Both the position numbers and the translations under genes were made by a program. A DNA stretch of 10,147 nt, taken from Dictyocoela muelleri. Lineage: Eukaryota > Microsporidia. Numbering within the stretch: position 1 is the stretch's first letter; every line of letters begins with the position of its first letter. The DNA lies in NCBI GenBank assembly GCA_016256075.1, contig SDVU01000842.1:1-10147 (forward strand), read 5' to 3'. Under the pieces are notes generated by a model, which searched no databases, was not told where the DNA came from, and saw only the letters and a list, made by a program, of their open reading frames with translations. Below, piece by piece: positions 1-7,251 of the stretch.

Positions 1-95
1 TTGATAAATAATGATAATTTGATAAATAATGATAATTTGATAAATAATGATAATTTGATAAATAATGATAATTTGATAAATAATGATAATTTGAT
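1..95. repeat. Perfect 18-bp tandem repeat, five copies
   Basis: The unit TTGATAAATAATGATAAT occurs five times without a mismatch in 1-90, and a sixth copy breaks off after TTGAT at 91-95. The array touches the window edge, so the true copy number may be higher. Lack of divergence between units suggests recent expansion or ongoing homogenisation. Confidence 0.97.
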
Positions 96-117
96 CAAAA
101 AAACTATAAAAAATTAA
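1..117 (+). CDS. 3' end of a hypothetical gene encoding a LINNDN hexapeptide repeat (partial)
   Basis: Read from base 1, frame 1 is open and gives five LINNDN units, then LIKKTIKN and a TAA stop at 115-117. The gene would begin left of the window. The 18-bp repeat equals six codons. Two of the three forward frames are full of stops, but this one is open. The next gene starts 23 bp after the stop, a spacing typical of compact microsporidian genomes. The peptide is polar, Asn/Asp-rich and probably disordered. No function can be assigned. The alternative is a non-coding minisatellite that is open in this frame by chance, and all three reverse frames of the unit are also open. Confidence is therefore moderate. 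Confidence 0.45.
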   Translation: MINNDNLINNDNLINNDNLINNDNLINNDNLIKKTIKN

Positions 118-128
118 AATATAAATTA

Positions 129-131
129 CCC
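129..131 (+). promoter_or_regulatory. CCC motif just upstream of the start codon
   Basis: A CCC triplet lies 9 bases before the ATG at 141, in an otherwise almost pure AT spacer of 23 bp. CCC- or GGG-like signals immediately upstream of start codons are described for microsporidian genes. This supports both the chosen start and the taxonomic guess. A three-base motif is weak evidence by itself. Confidence 0.4.
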
Positions 132-140
132 ACACTGATC

Positions 141-1883
141 ATGATACAATCATTTATTTTTATTTTTGCTTCTATCAATGATAAAACACCATTTAATAAT
201 TTTAATGAGGATTATAATTCTGATGAGCTTGACGATCAAATAATTTATAAAAATGATCAAATGCACAGAAATCACGGATACATTCCCAATTTATTATCAT
301 TACAAAAATATTCAAATGAAGAAAGTCCCGAATTTATCATTGACAATGATTTTAACCCAAATTTTGAATCAATAAAACAAATATCACCGGAAAATTATAA
401 TTTAGAAGCTGAAAAGTGTTGTTTAAATACTATTTCACCTTTTAATTCATTTTTAACTTATGAAACAGGTTTAAATAATAACCGAATTCAAGAATTTTCA
501 ACAAATCAATATACAACAGCTAGATATATGTCAAATCCTGATCAGGTCAATCAAAATTTAGGTAATCAAATAATAAATATTTCCGATATACCTCAAAATT
601 TAGATAAACACAGAGATGGTTTGTTAACACCGGAACTAAATCTTTCTTCAGAAACGAACTATTCAACTAGAATGTTTGGTTTTGATCAAAATTTTGACAG
701 TAGCAATTTTTACAACCAACTAGAAAATTACAACAAAAATTTATTTGAGGGACAAGAATGTTTTTTCGAAAATATAGAAACCAGTTCCAAGAACAATACA
801 AATAATATTTCAACTAATCCGTCTATGTATGATTTTTATCAACACCCTTCTACGTGTATGAATCCTGATTTATATTCAGTCAATCAAAGTTTTCAAAAAA
901 TAAATAACCCATTTTCAGGTATTATAAATCAAAATTCAGATAAGATAGTAAACATATTCATGACACTGATTAATAGAGAATTAAAAGAAATTGATCCGAA
1001 TTTTCTTGAAATAAAAATAAGCGAGGTTTTATCAAAGATTGAAGATGAATTAAAATGCAAAACAACAAATACGGACATTGATTCAGAAAATGAAACCCCC
1101 TTTTTTTACTCTGATGACATTAAATTCAATATTTACAGAATTATTAGAAACCTTGAGAATAATTATGATTATCAGGTTCAAATTCATGCTAAATTTCAAC
1201 TTAATAATTATTTTTCGTATTTATATAAAAAAGCGTATATTTATTTTATTGAAAACATGTCAAATACGCATATAAATGATCATTTTTTCAGGTCTTTAAA
1301 TCAATATAAATCATTTACTGATGATATACTAGAAACTATAAAAAATGAGTCATATACATTTGAAAACGAATTGAATTACAATGAAAAGCTTATGGTCTTT
1401 GAAATTGAAAAGGAGATAATTAAGTTTGTCCTGAAAATTACAGAAAATTATATTTTAGATCGTTTATTCCCAGAAGTAAAAATAGCGATGTATGTTTATT
1501 ACTGCAATTTTCATAAATATAGTTTAAAAAACAGAAATATTTATATAGGTTTATATATTTGCAGGTTTGTTATAGAAAAAATAGTATTTTTATTAAAGGA
1601 TATGCCAAAATTAGAAAAAAATAAAATTGAGCTTGCTAAAAGAATTTTAGAAATAAGAATTGGCTATATTTTTGATTTTTTTAAATTTCTAAATATGAGA
1701 ATGAGTTATTTGGGTTTATATTCGATTTTAAGTTTAAATTTTTATTACATACGATTGAATAATAATGAGTGTAATGAAAATTTTTATTTAGAAAAGCTAT
1801 TCAATTTAGAGCCTCAAATGGTTTTAAAGATGATAAAATCTGATGAAATTTTTGAATCAATTTTTAAGTTATTAGGTAAATAA
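141..1883 (+). CDS. Hypothetical 580-residue protein, Asn-rich N-terminal half and helical C-terminal half
   Basis: This is the only long intact reading frame in the window. I do not recognise the family. The first residues, MIQSFIFIFAS, form a short hydrophobic stretch that could be a weak signal peptide. Residues up to about 270 are rich in Asn, Ser, Gln and Asp with scattered aromatics, and look disordered. From about 275 to the end the protein is rich in Ile, Leu, Phe, Lys and Glu and looks mainly helical. Hydrophobic stretches lie near residues 465-484 and 522-538 and could be buried helices or membrane segments. A CCC motif sits 9 bp upstream and an AATAAA overlaps the stop. No catalytic motif or zinc-binding cluster is seen. 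It may be a lineage-specific protein, possibly secreted. That it is a real gene is well supported by length and composition; its role is unknown. Confidence 0.85.
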   Translation: MIQSFIFIFASINDKTPFNNFNEDYNSDELDDQIIYKNDQMHRNHGYIPNLLSLQKYSNEESPEFIIDNDFNPNFESIKQISPENYNLEAEKCCLNTISPFNSFLTYETGLNNNRIQEFSTNQYTTARYMSNPDQVNQNLGNQIINISDIPQNLDKHRDGLLTPELNLSSETNYSTRMFGFDQNFDSSNFYNQLENYNKNLFEGQECFFENIETSSKNNTNNISTNPSMYDFYQHPSTCMNPDLYSVNQSFQKINNPFSGIINQNSDKIVNIFMTLINRELKEIDPNFLEIKISEVLSKIEDELKCKTTNTDIDSENETPFFYSDDIKFNIYRIIRNLENNYDYQVQIHAKFQLNNYFSYLYKKAYIYFIENMSNTHINDHFFRSLNQYKSFTDDILETIKNESYTFENELNYNEKLMVFEIEKEIIKFVLKITENYILDRLFPEVKIAMYVYYCNFHKYSLKNRNIYIGLYICRFVIEKIVFLLKDMPKLEKNKIELAKRILEIRIGYIFDFFKFLNMRMSYLGLYSILSLNFYYIRLNNNECNENFYLEKLFNLEPQMVLKMIKSDEIFESIFKLLGK

Positions 1884-1884
1884 A
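1879..1884 (+). promoter_or_regulatory. Candidate polyadenylation signal overlapping the stop codon
   Basis: AATAAA spans the TAA stop of the 580-residue gene. Signals at or inside the end of the coding region are usual in compact microsporidian genomes. In DNA this AT-rich the hexamer also arises by chance. T-rich runs follow at 1890-1945. Confidence 0.35.
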
Positions 1885-2234
1885 TCAATTTCATTTTTTT
1901 TTATATCAATTTTAAATTTTAGTTAATTAATTTTAATTTTTTTATTCTTTTGTAGGATTGTATTGAATGAAGGTTACAGACAAGAGGGGTATTAAAAATT
2001 TGCTAAAAAGTATATTTTATTATTTTCTGAATAATATTGTGATAGGTGTAATCATCATAATTAACTTGGTAAACTGTATGAGGTTTAATTCAAGCTAAGT
2101 TTCATCAATTTATGACGGGATTGGGGTTATGTGGCTCGCGAAAACTCGCCCCATTGGATGAGTTTTCACATTTTTGTCAAAATTTTATCCTCAATTTTTA
2201 TCCACAAAATTTTACCCTGTATTACATGAATCAT
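1884..2234. other. Intergenic stretch with no recognisable gene
   Basis: About 350 bases with no convincing coding signal on either strand. T-rich runs follow the upstream gene. A short GC-richer island at about 2112-2170 contains an inverted repeat, GAAAACTC at 2140-2147 and GAGTTTTC at 2160-2167, with a 12-base loop. It may be flanking or terminal sequence of the MULE relic that follows, but no matching terminal repeat was found on that element's other side. Confidence 0.5.
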
Positions 2235-3504
2235 AAAAAAAGTGAACAAAACAGATGTCGAGAAATTGCAAGTTTTTTTATATAGAGGTTATGCATACAA
2301 CATACATTGGGAATATTCTAGATCATCAACCGAAGTTGTAAGGATAGAAAATGTAAAGGGTAAAAAATTGAAAAATGAAGTTGTTAAATAAAAAAATACA
2401 CACCAACATGATATGAATTTAGAAAAGAATGAGGCGGAATTTTTCGGGAGTTAAAGCAATATAGATCTTTAAATACTTGCAAAGGACCAAGAGGTATATT
2501 TTTTTGGAGAACTTGGTAATATGCCGTCGTCTGTAGTAAATTATTTACCTAAATTTAAAAGCTTGAATGACACCAAAATAAGATATAGAAAAAAAGAGAA
2601 ATGTGTAGTTTCACCTAATGCTATTCCGAATGATTACAAACAATATGCAAATGAAGAATTTTTAGTATATGATCCAGGGTAAAGGATTATTAATAGAATT
2701 CTTATTTTTAGCACATCTCAGAATTTATCATATTCAGATAAATTTATGTTTGGTATTGCGCCGGTCTAGTTAAATCATGTCTACGCAGATTCGCCCAATT
2801 ATATACCATAATAGGGTTATTAATAAGAGTTTTTTTTTCTATTTTGTATATTTTAAGGCAAAACAGTTTAAAAACAGCATATATAGAATGTTTTAATATT
2901 CTTAAAAAAATATTTTGAGGATGCCAAAATTCATCGTTATATATTTTGAAATGGCAGCTTTTTCGGCACTAACTGGAACATTTTTGAAAAGTTAAATTAA
3001 TGGATTTTTTTCATTTTTGCAAATACTTCAAAAAAAAAATACAAAAACATCATTTCATAACTCTATATAATACCAATGCTACTTTCAGAGAAAATTTTCG
3101 TATGATCATTGCATTAGTTTTCGTTGCGCTAATTATATAAAAAAGAAATAGCTAAGTTAGATAAATATTTCGAAAGTTCGGAAATTTTTTGGTGATATAA
3201 ATATCATATAAGGGAATTATTTGTATGATTTATGGCAGTGAAATAAAAATATTTTAGATAATAGACCTGATAATATTTTTTCTGTAAGTTTTTGGTCGAC
3301 GCGAATAGAATCCATAATAATATACCTCTAATGAACAACTGTTTAGTAGGATGGCATAGATCTCTCAATAATAATTTCATCCAATCACACTTAAGCTTTC
3401 TAGAATTTGGCATAGAACTAAAAAAACAACATGTTTACACTGAAAATAAGTTAATTAAAATGTATCTTAATAAAAAGGTTGGATTTCGTGTGATGATAAG
3501 ATGA
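2235..3504 (+). pseudogene. Decayed MULE-like transposase
   Basis: Fragments in all three forward frames, in the right order, resemble microsporidian MULE transposases. A FLYWCH-like start (FLYRGYAYNIHWEYSRSS) lies near 2270-2325. GELGNMPSSVVNYLPKF is near 2507-2557. EEFLVYDPG with NRILIFSTSQNLSY, the segment before the first catalytic Asp, is near 2655-2735, followed by FGIAPV. An FEMAAFSALTGTF segment near 2945-2985 corresponds to the second catalytic Asp region, where Asp-Phe-Glu is expected. NNCLVGWHRSLNNNF with SHLSFLEF near 3334-3405 is the C-terminal part. At least eight stops and frameshifts interrupt it, and the zinc-ligand Cys positions are mostly lost. No terminal repeats were found. 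The family call rests on motif order and was not tested by alignment. Confidence 0.65.
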
Positions 3505-3649
3505 TTATCAAATAAAACCCTATTAGTAATATCCAGGTATAACATATTTAAAGGCCATGGCCGCTTATTTTAAATCAAAAAAAAAATTTTAATCATTTAT
3601 TTTGTATTTTTTTATTAAATTAAAATTATTAATAAATTTTTAAAAAATG

Positions 3650-3956
3650 GCTTCTAAAACGGCTTATAAACCCCTCATATTTGCAAGTCATAATTGGAAA
3701 GATGATAGAGTATGTTTCTTATTAAAAATAAGGGACGAATCGCTAATAAATTAACATTCTATATTATTATACTTTTCATTTTCGAAAAATGGGTTTTACA
3801 ACATTTTTTTGAAAATAAAAAGTATGAGAAGATAGAAGTATATCAATTATATATATATATATCGCGATTTTTAGTTAAATTGAAATAAGAAACCTTGTCA
3901 ATGCTCTTACTAATAATTACATAAAATCTGAGGGGTCTTAAAACCGTTGAAGAATC
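3650..3956. mobile_element. Foldback MITE, about 307 bp
   Basis: The ends are inverted repeats: GCTTCTAAAACGG at 3650-3662 against GATTCTTCAACGG read from 3956 on the other strand. They continue into a matching block around CCCCTCATATTT (3671-3682) and CCCCTCAGATTT (complement of 3926-3937). Pairing resumes inside, with CTTTTCATTTTCGAAAAATG near 3771-3790 facing its complement near 3802-3821. AAAAATG flanks both sides (3643-3649 and 3957-3963), a probable 7-8 bp target duplication. No coding capacity is seen. The outer TIR does not clearly match those of the neighbouring Merlin-like elements, so its driver is unknown. Confidence 0.65.
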
Positions 3957-4257
3957 AAAAATGATTATTTTCCAAGGTAAATTTATTAAATATTTTTTTC
4001 ATAATAAAAGTTTATTAAAACTTTTAATGTTTCCTTTTATTTCCCCTGGTGAAATTTCGGGCGAGGTAAAAAAATAATTTTACATACCTCCATGATAAAA
4101 CCTATTTAATCTCAAGAAATAATCAAAAAATGACAGACATTGAACTAATACATTATTTGGTGCTTCACCATCTACTGGGCTACATCGATATTTTAAGTGG
4201 ACTTTTAAATTCTATATTTGTAGTAAATTTAGCATTTTTTGAAAAAGATTAAAATTT

Positions 4258-4461
4258 TTAGTTTAAAATAATTTTAATAAGTTCATAAAAAACCTCTTGT
4301 ATTGACTCTTCAGAAGATTCATCAATGTAACTACGTCTAAACATGAATTCTTTAAGTTATATATCGATATCGACTCGTTTTACCCCATGTTGTTTATGCA
4401 TTTCTGATTTCATGTATGACCATAAATTCTCAATATTATTAGTGTGTAAACCTTCTTGATT
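4258..4461 (-). pseudogene. Outer ISXO2-like transposase, C-terminal part
   Basis: This piece continues the protein broken at 6349. It begins NQEGLHTNNIENLW, with the catalytic Glu of the IEN motif near 4430, then YMKSEMHKQHGVKR, and ends RRSYIDESS followed by a helical tail and TAA at 4258-4260. One in-frame stop lies in the tail near 4354. The codons on both sides of the insertion meet exactly at the duplicated target GTTTTTTT, so this is one gene interrupted by transposons and not two genes. The split is about 1.9 kb wide. Confidence 0.8.
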
Positions 4462-4470
4462 CAAAAAAAC

Positions 4471-4712
4471 CGGTACTACTACCTTTCTATGATCCAAAAT
4501 TTATTTAAAGAAGTCAATCTAAATATGTTACTAAGACTAAAATTGTGTTTTAAAAAACGAATATGAATGTATTTTTAAGTATTATCATTTTTATATATAA
4601 TATTAGAATACTTTAAAATACATTCATAATTGTGTTTATCGCGTAATTTATGTAAAATATTTACATTGACTTCTCCTTAAAAAAAATTTGGGTCATAGGA
4701 AGGTAGTAGAAC
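4471..4712. mobile_element. Foldback MITE, 242 bp, inserted in the outer transposase
   Basis: The ends are inverted repeats of about 44 bp: CTACTACCTTTCTATGATCC near 4477 faces CTACTACCTTCCTATGACCC on the opposite strand near 4708, and pairing continues through GAAGTCAAT on both sides. An inner pair, ATGAATGTATTTTTAAGTAT near 4563, faces its near complement near 4605-4627, so most of the element can fold into one hairpin. It is flanked by perfect AAAAAAAC duplications. The 8-bp duplication suggests mobilisation by a Merlin-type transposase. It has no coding content. Confidence 0.8.
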
Positions 4713-4731
4713 AAAAAAACGGTTCTCCAAC

Positions 4732-5039
4732 GGGATAGCTCCCCCTTTAAAAATAAAAATCGCTGTACAGAAGAGATGAGACCATGTTTTTTATTTGAAA
4801 TAAGACCGTCATAAAAGGTTACATCTCTATCATGTTTTATATTTTTCTATGAAGCTTTATTTTGCAGTTTATAAAATTTGGTGCGAATCACCAAATTTAG
4901 TAAACTGCAAAATAAAGCTTCAAAGAGAAATATAAAACATGATAGAGGTTAACTTTTTATGACGGTCTTATTTAAAATAAGAAACATAGTCTCATCTCTT
5001 CTGTACAGCGATTTTTATTTTTAAAGGAGTGGCTAACCC
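4732..5039. repeat. Palindrome A, about 150-bp arms (left terminal repeat of the inner element)
   Basis: The two arms are about 90 percent complementary around a centre near 4886, where GGTG (4880-4883) faces CACC (4889-4892). Shared landmarks are ATCGCTGTACAG with AAGAGATGAGAC on one side and their complements on the other. The inner 45 bases, including GAAGCTTTATTTTGCAGTTT (4851-4870), differ entirely from palindrome B although the outer parts match it. Confidence 0.93.
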
Positions 5040-5088
5040 GGGAAAACAACTTAAGCAAAGTTAAAAAAAATAAAAAAAATAAAAATAA

Positions 5089-5966
5089 CTATTTCTTTAA
5101 TAAAATAATAAGAAATTCTGAAAATTCAATATCTTTATGATTTCTGAAAAACATAAAAACGTTTAAATGATCGGTCAATGTATCTAACTTAATACCATAG
5201 CTATAATGTTTGATTTTTTTCAAATGTAGCCATAAATTTTCGATCATTTGTGTATTAGCTTTTGTTTCGGGCTGGACAAAATTGTATTTATGATTCAACG
5301 TGTCCCGATACATACCTTGTATATTATTATAGGAAACCCATCTATCAGATACAACGTACGATTTTTTTTTTAATTTCCCGATTAATTATAGGCACTAAAG
5401 TTTCTATTTTTCTATTTTCACCACTTCACAATAACAATAACCAGTCTTAAATTCAACTGCACCCCATACCCAGATAGATTTTCCAATATCACCTATACCA
5501 TACTTCCTTTTAACCCAATAAGTTTCATCAATTTGGACTTTCTTTAAACCCGCCTAACTGCCTTTTGTTTTGATTTATAAAATTTGTTATTTTTTTTCTA
5601 AATAAGGAAATTATAGTTGCATATTTTTTTTCGCCAATATCACAGTTGTGCATGACATAATCTGCTGTAAAGTGATTTTTGTTAAAAAAATAAAAAGCAA
5701 ATTTCGGGAATACAAAAGAAGAAATTTTTTCCGGCAATTGAACTATCATCTAAGAGATTATAAAATATTTTACATCTTAAACATCTCCATGCATGTTTGA
5801 TTATGTATTGCTTGCTTTCTTTTATTACCATATTTATATGGTATTTAACACATGCTTTATTAAGAGGTATAACCTCCAAAGCTTGCAATAATTCGATTAT
5901 ATTTTGATTATTTGAAATAAAATTGAAAAACTCGTGATCCTAAGCCCTATTAAAACGTTTTAACAT
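5089..5966 (-). pseudogene. Inner ISXO2-like transposase, broken but with all three catalytic residues
   Basis: The likely start is the ATG at 5966 (MLKRFNRA), and the end is a stop at 5089-5091, giving about 290 residues, the usual size. An N-terminal metal-binding region has CVKYH and CLRC near 5785-5855. The helical region FTADYVMHNCDIGEKKYATI lies near 5615-5675. Catalytic residues follow: Asp in VQIDETYWVKRKYG (near 5528), Asp in VVSDRWVSYNN (near 5345) and Glu in NTQMIENLW (near 5241). The breaks seen are an in-frame TAG near 5940, frameshifts near 5700 and just before VQIDET, and stops near 5400. One expected Cys is Tyr (CVKYH). The third catalytic position is a clear IEN, as in ISXO2/IS1595-like enzymes. 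It may have been lost only recently. Confidence 0.8.
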
Positions 5967-6010
5967 AGGGGTAAAAAATATTTTTTTAACTTTGCTTAAG
6001 TTGTTTTCCC

Positions 6011-6329
6011 GGGTTAGCCACCCCCCCCCCTTTAAAAATAAAAATCGCTGTACAGAAGAGATAAGACCATGTTTCTTATTAGAAATAAGACCGTAATAAA
6101 AGTTACACCTCTATCATGCCTTTTTAAATTTTTTTAAACAATTAATAGATATTTACTAAATTTGGTGTGAAGCACCAAATTTAGTAAATATCTATAAATT
6201 GTTTAGAAAAATTTAAAAAGGCATGATAGAGGTGTAACTTTTTATGACGGTCTTATTTCAAATAAGAAACATGGTCTTATCTCTTCTGTACAGCGATTTT
6301 TATTTTTAAAGGGAAGGGGGGGCTAACGC
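6011..6329. repeat. Palindrome B, about 155-bp arms (right terminal repeat of the inner element)
   Basis: The arms are complementary around a centre near 6170 (GGTG at 6164-6167, CACC at 6173-6176). The outer parts match palindrome A. The inner part, with AAACAATTAATAGATATTTA (6136-6155) and its complement near 6185-6204, is unrelated to palindrome A. A run of ten C (6021-6030) and a matching G-rich run (6311-6322) lie at the base of the arms and look length-variable. Confidence 0.93.
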
Positions 6330-6348
6330 GTTGGAGGACCAAAAAAAC

Positions 6349-6960
6349 TTCTGAATGATTGACAATCTTGTGAGTAAAACTTATATTAGATGCAAATCCC
6401 GGGTAGATTGGATAACCATCACTATTTAGTATAGAATAAACACCTATCACACCATTCAAAACTTTTTTTATTGTTTCAAATTTTATATTCTCATGCGTCT
6501 TTACAAAAAAATATTTTTTTCCTGAAGGATCTATTTTTTCAAGTATCCAAACTGTGTCTTTAACATTATAATCTCTAGATTAGGGGTTTTATAATATTCC
6601 CCTTCTACAGTGTACAGTCTCGTCAACTTCAAAAACTCTGACGGCACCGCCAACTAAAATATTCTGTTAAATATCTCAAAAATACACCTAAGTTTTTTTT
6701 GCAACTCGTTATTGTATTATTCGCCTAGAAGTAAATTATTTTAATTTGACTGTAATCTAATTTACAAAGAATCAAAAAAAAATAAGGAAAATAAAGATAT
6801 TTAATGGTTATATATTTTCTTTGTAGATAGTATTTTTGGGTAATCTTTTTTTGAACATCTTATGACGAGACAATCATCACCAACTTATTTATAAATTTTA
6901 AGTCTCGAAACACATCTACATGTACAGACAGACTCTTCTTTTAAGATTTTAAACTTAAAT
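6349..6960 (-). pseudogene. Outer ISXO2-like transposase, N-terminal and central part
   Basis: Reading down the minus strand, a Cys-containing region resembling a zinc ribbon (CLVIRCSKKD near 6860) is followed by YNNELQKKL near 6700. The first catalytic Asp lies in FEVDETVHCRRG near 6623. VKDTVWILEKIDPSGKKYFF follows. The second catalytic Asp is in NSDGYPIYPGF near 6419. The reading ends at NHSEVF, where the inner element enters. Several frameshifts and stops separate these blocks, and the upstream boundary is uncertain. The remainder of the same protein is found at 4258-4461. The DDE transposase would have carried out cut-and-paste transposition in the nucleus. Confidence 0.7.
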
Positions 6961-7027
6961 AGTTCATCTTTGCATATTTATAGACTAAATAACAGCTCGT
7001 TTTTATAATTCAGTTTTTTTCCCTTCT

Positions 7028-7074
7028 CCATTTTCTGGGCTACATTTTTTAAAATAATGTAGTCCAGAAAATGG
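7028..7074. repeat. Short palindrome made of two outer-element terminal repeats head to head
   Basis: CCATTTTCTGGGCTACATT (7028-7046) faces its near-perfect complement at 7056-7074 across a 9-base spacer. The second half is the right TIR of the outer element. The first half matches the left TIR (4168-4186) at 16 of 19 bases. The right end therefore carries a small foldback, echoing on a small scale the inner element's ends. Confidence 0.85.
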
Positions 7075-7251
7075 TTAAGAACCTATTATCTTTTTGAAAA
7101 TAATTATTTGGACAATTAATATTTTGTTCGAAATGCAAAAATTCATGTTTTTACGACAATATAAGAGTAACCATGGTTTTCATGCCTGGAAGAGAAGAAT
7201 AAAACATGTACTAACTATAAAAAAATATTTTTTTAGAGAGAAATAGCGTCA

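Larger units (their letters stand above)
4721..6340 (-). mobile_element. Inner Merlin-like DNA transposon, 1620 bp, with long palindrome-bearing terminal repeats
   Basis: The termini GGTTCTCCAACG (4721-4732) and GGTCCTCCAACG (complement of 6329-6340) are inverted, and perfect AAAAAAAC duplications flank them. Inverted homology extends inward about 350 bp on each side. It includes a perfect 32-bp block beginning CCCGGGAAAACAACTTAAGC, near 5037-5068 and 5982-6013. Nearly all of each terminal repeat is itself a palindrome (4732-5039 and 6011-6329). Between the repeats is one transposase on the minus strand. Sequence flanking the CCCGGG blocks is inverted and not directly repeated, so the transposase is not a separate insertion between two MITEs. 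The perfect duplications suggest it is younger than its host, though a homopolymeric site is weak as a clock. Confidence 0.8.
4462..6348. repeat. Three copies of CAAAAAAAC marking a doubly used insertion site
   Basis: CAAAAAAAC occurs at 4462-4470, 4712-4720 and 6340-6348. The first and second bracket the 242-bp MITE, and the second and third bracket the 1620-bp element. The shared target is 8 bp, AAAAAAAC. The extra leading C at 6340 belongs to the GG-starting TIR. On the minus strand the target is the Val-Phe-Leu stretch of the outer transposase. Two insertions into one target, the second into a duplicate made by the first, explain a site-element-site-element-site order. Confidence 0.8.
4159..7083 (-). 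mobile_element. Outer Merlin-like (ISXO2-type) DNA transposon, host of nested insertions
   Basis: The left end GGTGCTTCACCATCTACTGG pairs with the inverted right end GGTTCTTAACCATTTTCTGG; over 28 bp there are 22 matches. Flanks CATTATTT (4151-4158) and TATTATCT (7084-7091) agree at 6 of 8 bases, an aged 8-bp target duplication. Eight- to nine-base duplications are characteristic of Merlin. Removing the two inner elements leaves about 1.05 kb carrying one transposase on the minus strand. That is the usual size for this family. The right end carries an extra inverted TIR copy (7028-7046). It is dead: the transposase is split and has further stops and frameshifts. Confidence 0.75.

Noticed and set aside
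1-95. CRISPR-like array
   Set aside because: The 18-bp units are directly adjacent with no spacers, and the context is eukaryotic. It is a plain tandem repeat.
1078-1275. Second open frame inside the 580-residue gene
   Set aside because: It lies wholly within the longer gene in another frame, has low-complexity composition, and shows no motif. It is a shadow.
3204-3413. Minus-strand open frame of 69 codons
   Set aside because: The plus strand of the same bases carries the C-terminal MULE transposase motif, so the minus frame is a shadow.
4732-5039. Palindrome read as a microRNA precursor or intrinsic terminator
   Set aside because: The arms are far too long. The palindrome recurs at the other end of the same transposon, where it serves as part of a terminal inverted repeat.
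5037-6013. The CCCGGG-bounded unit as a separate transposon inserted between two MITEs
   Set aside because: Its immediate flanks are inverted (GGCTAA and TTAGCC) and not directly repeated, and inverted homology continues out to 4721 and 6340. One element with long terminal repeats explains everything.
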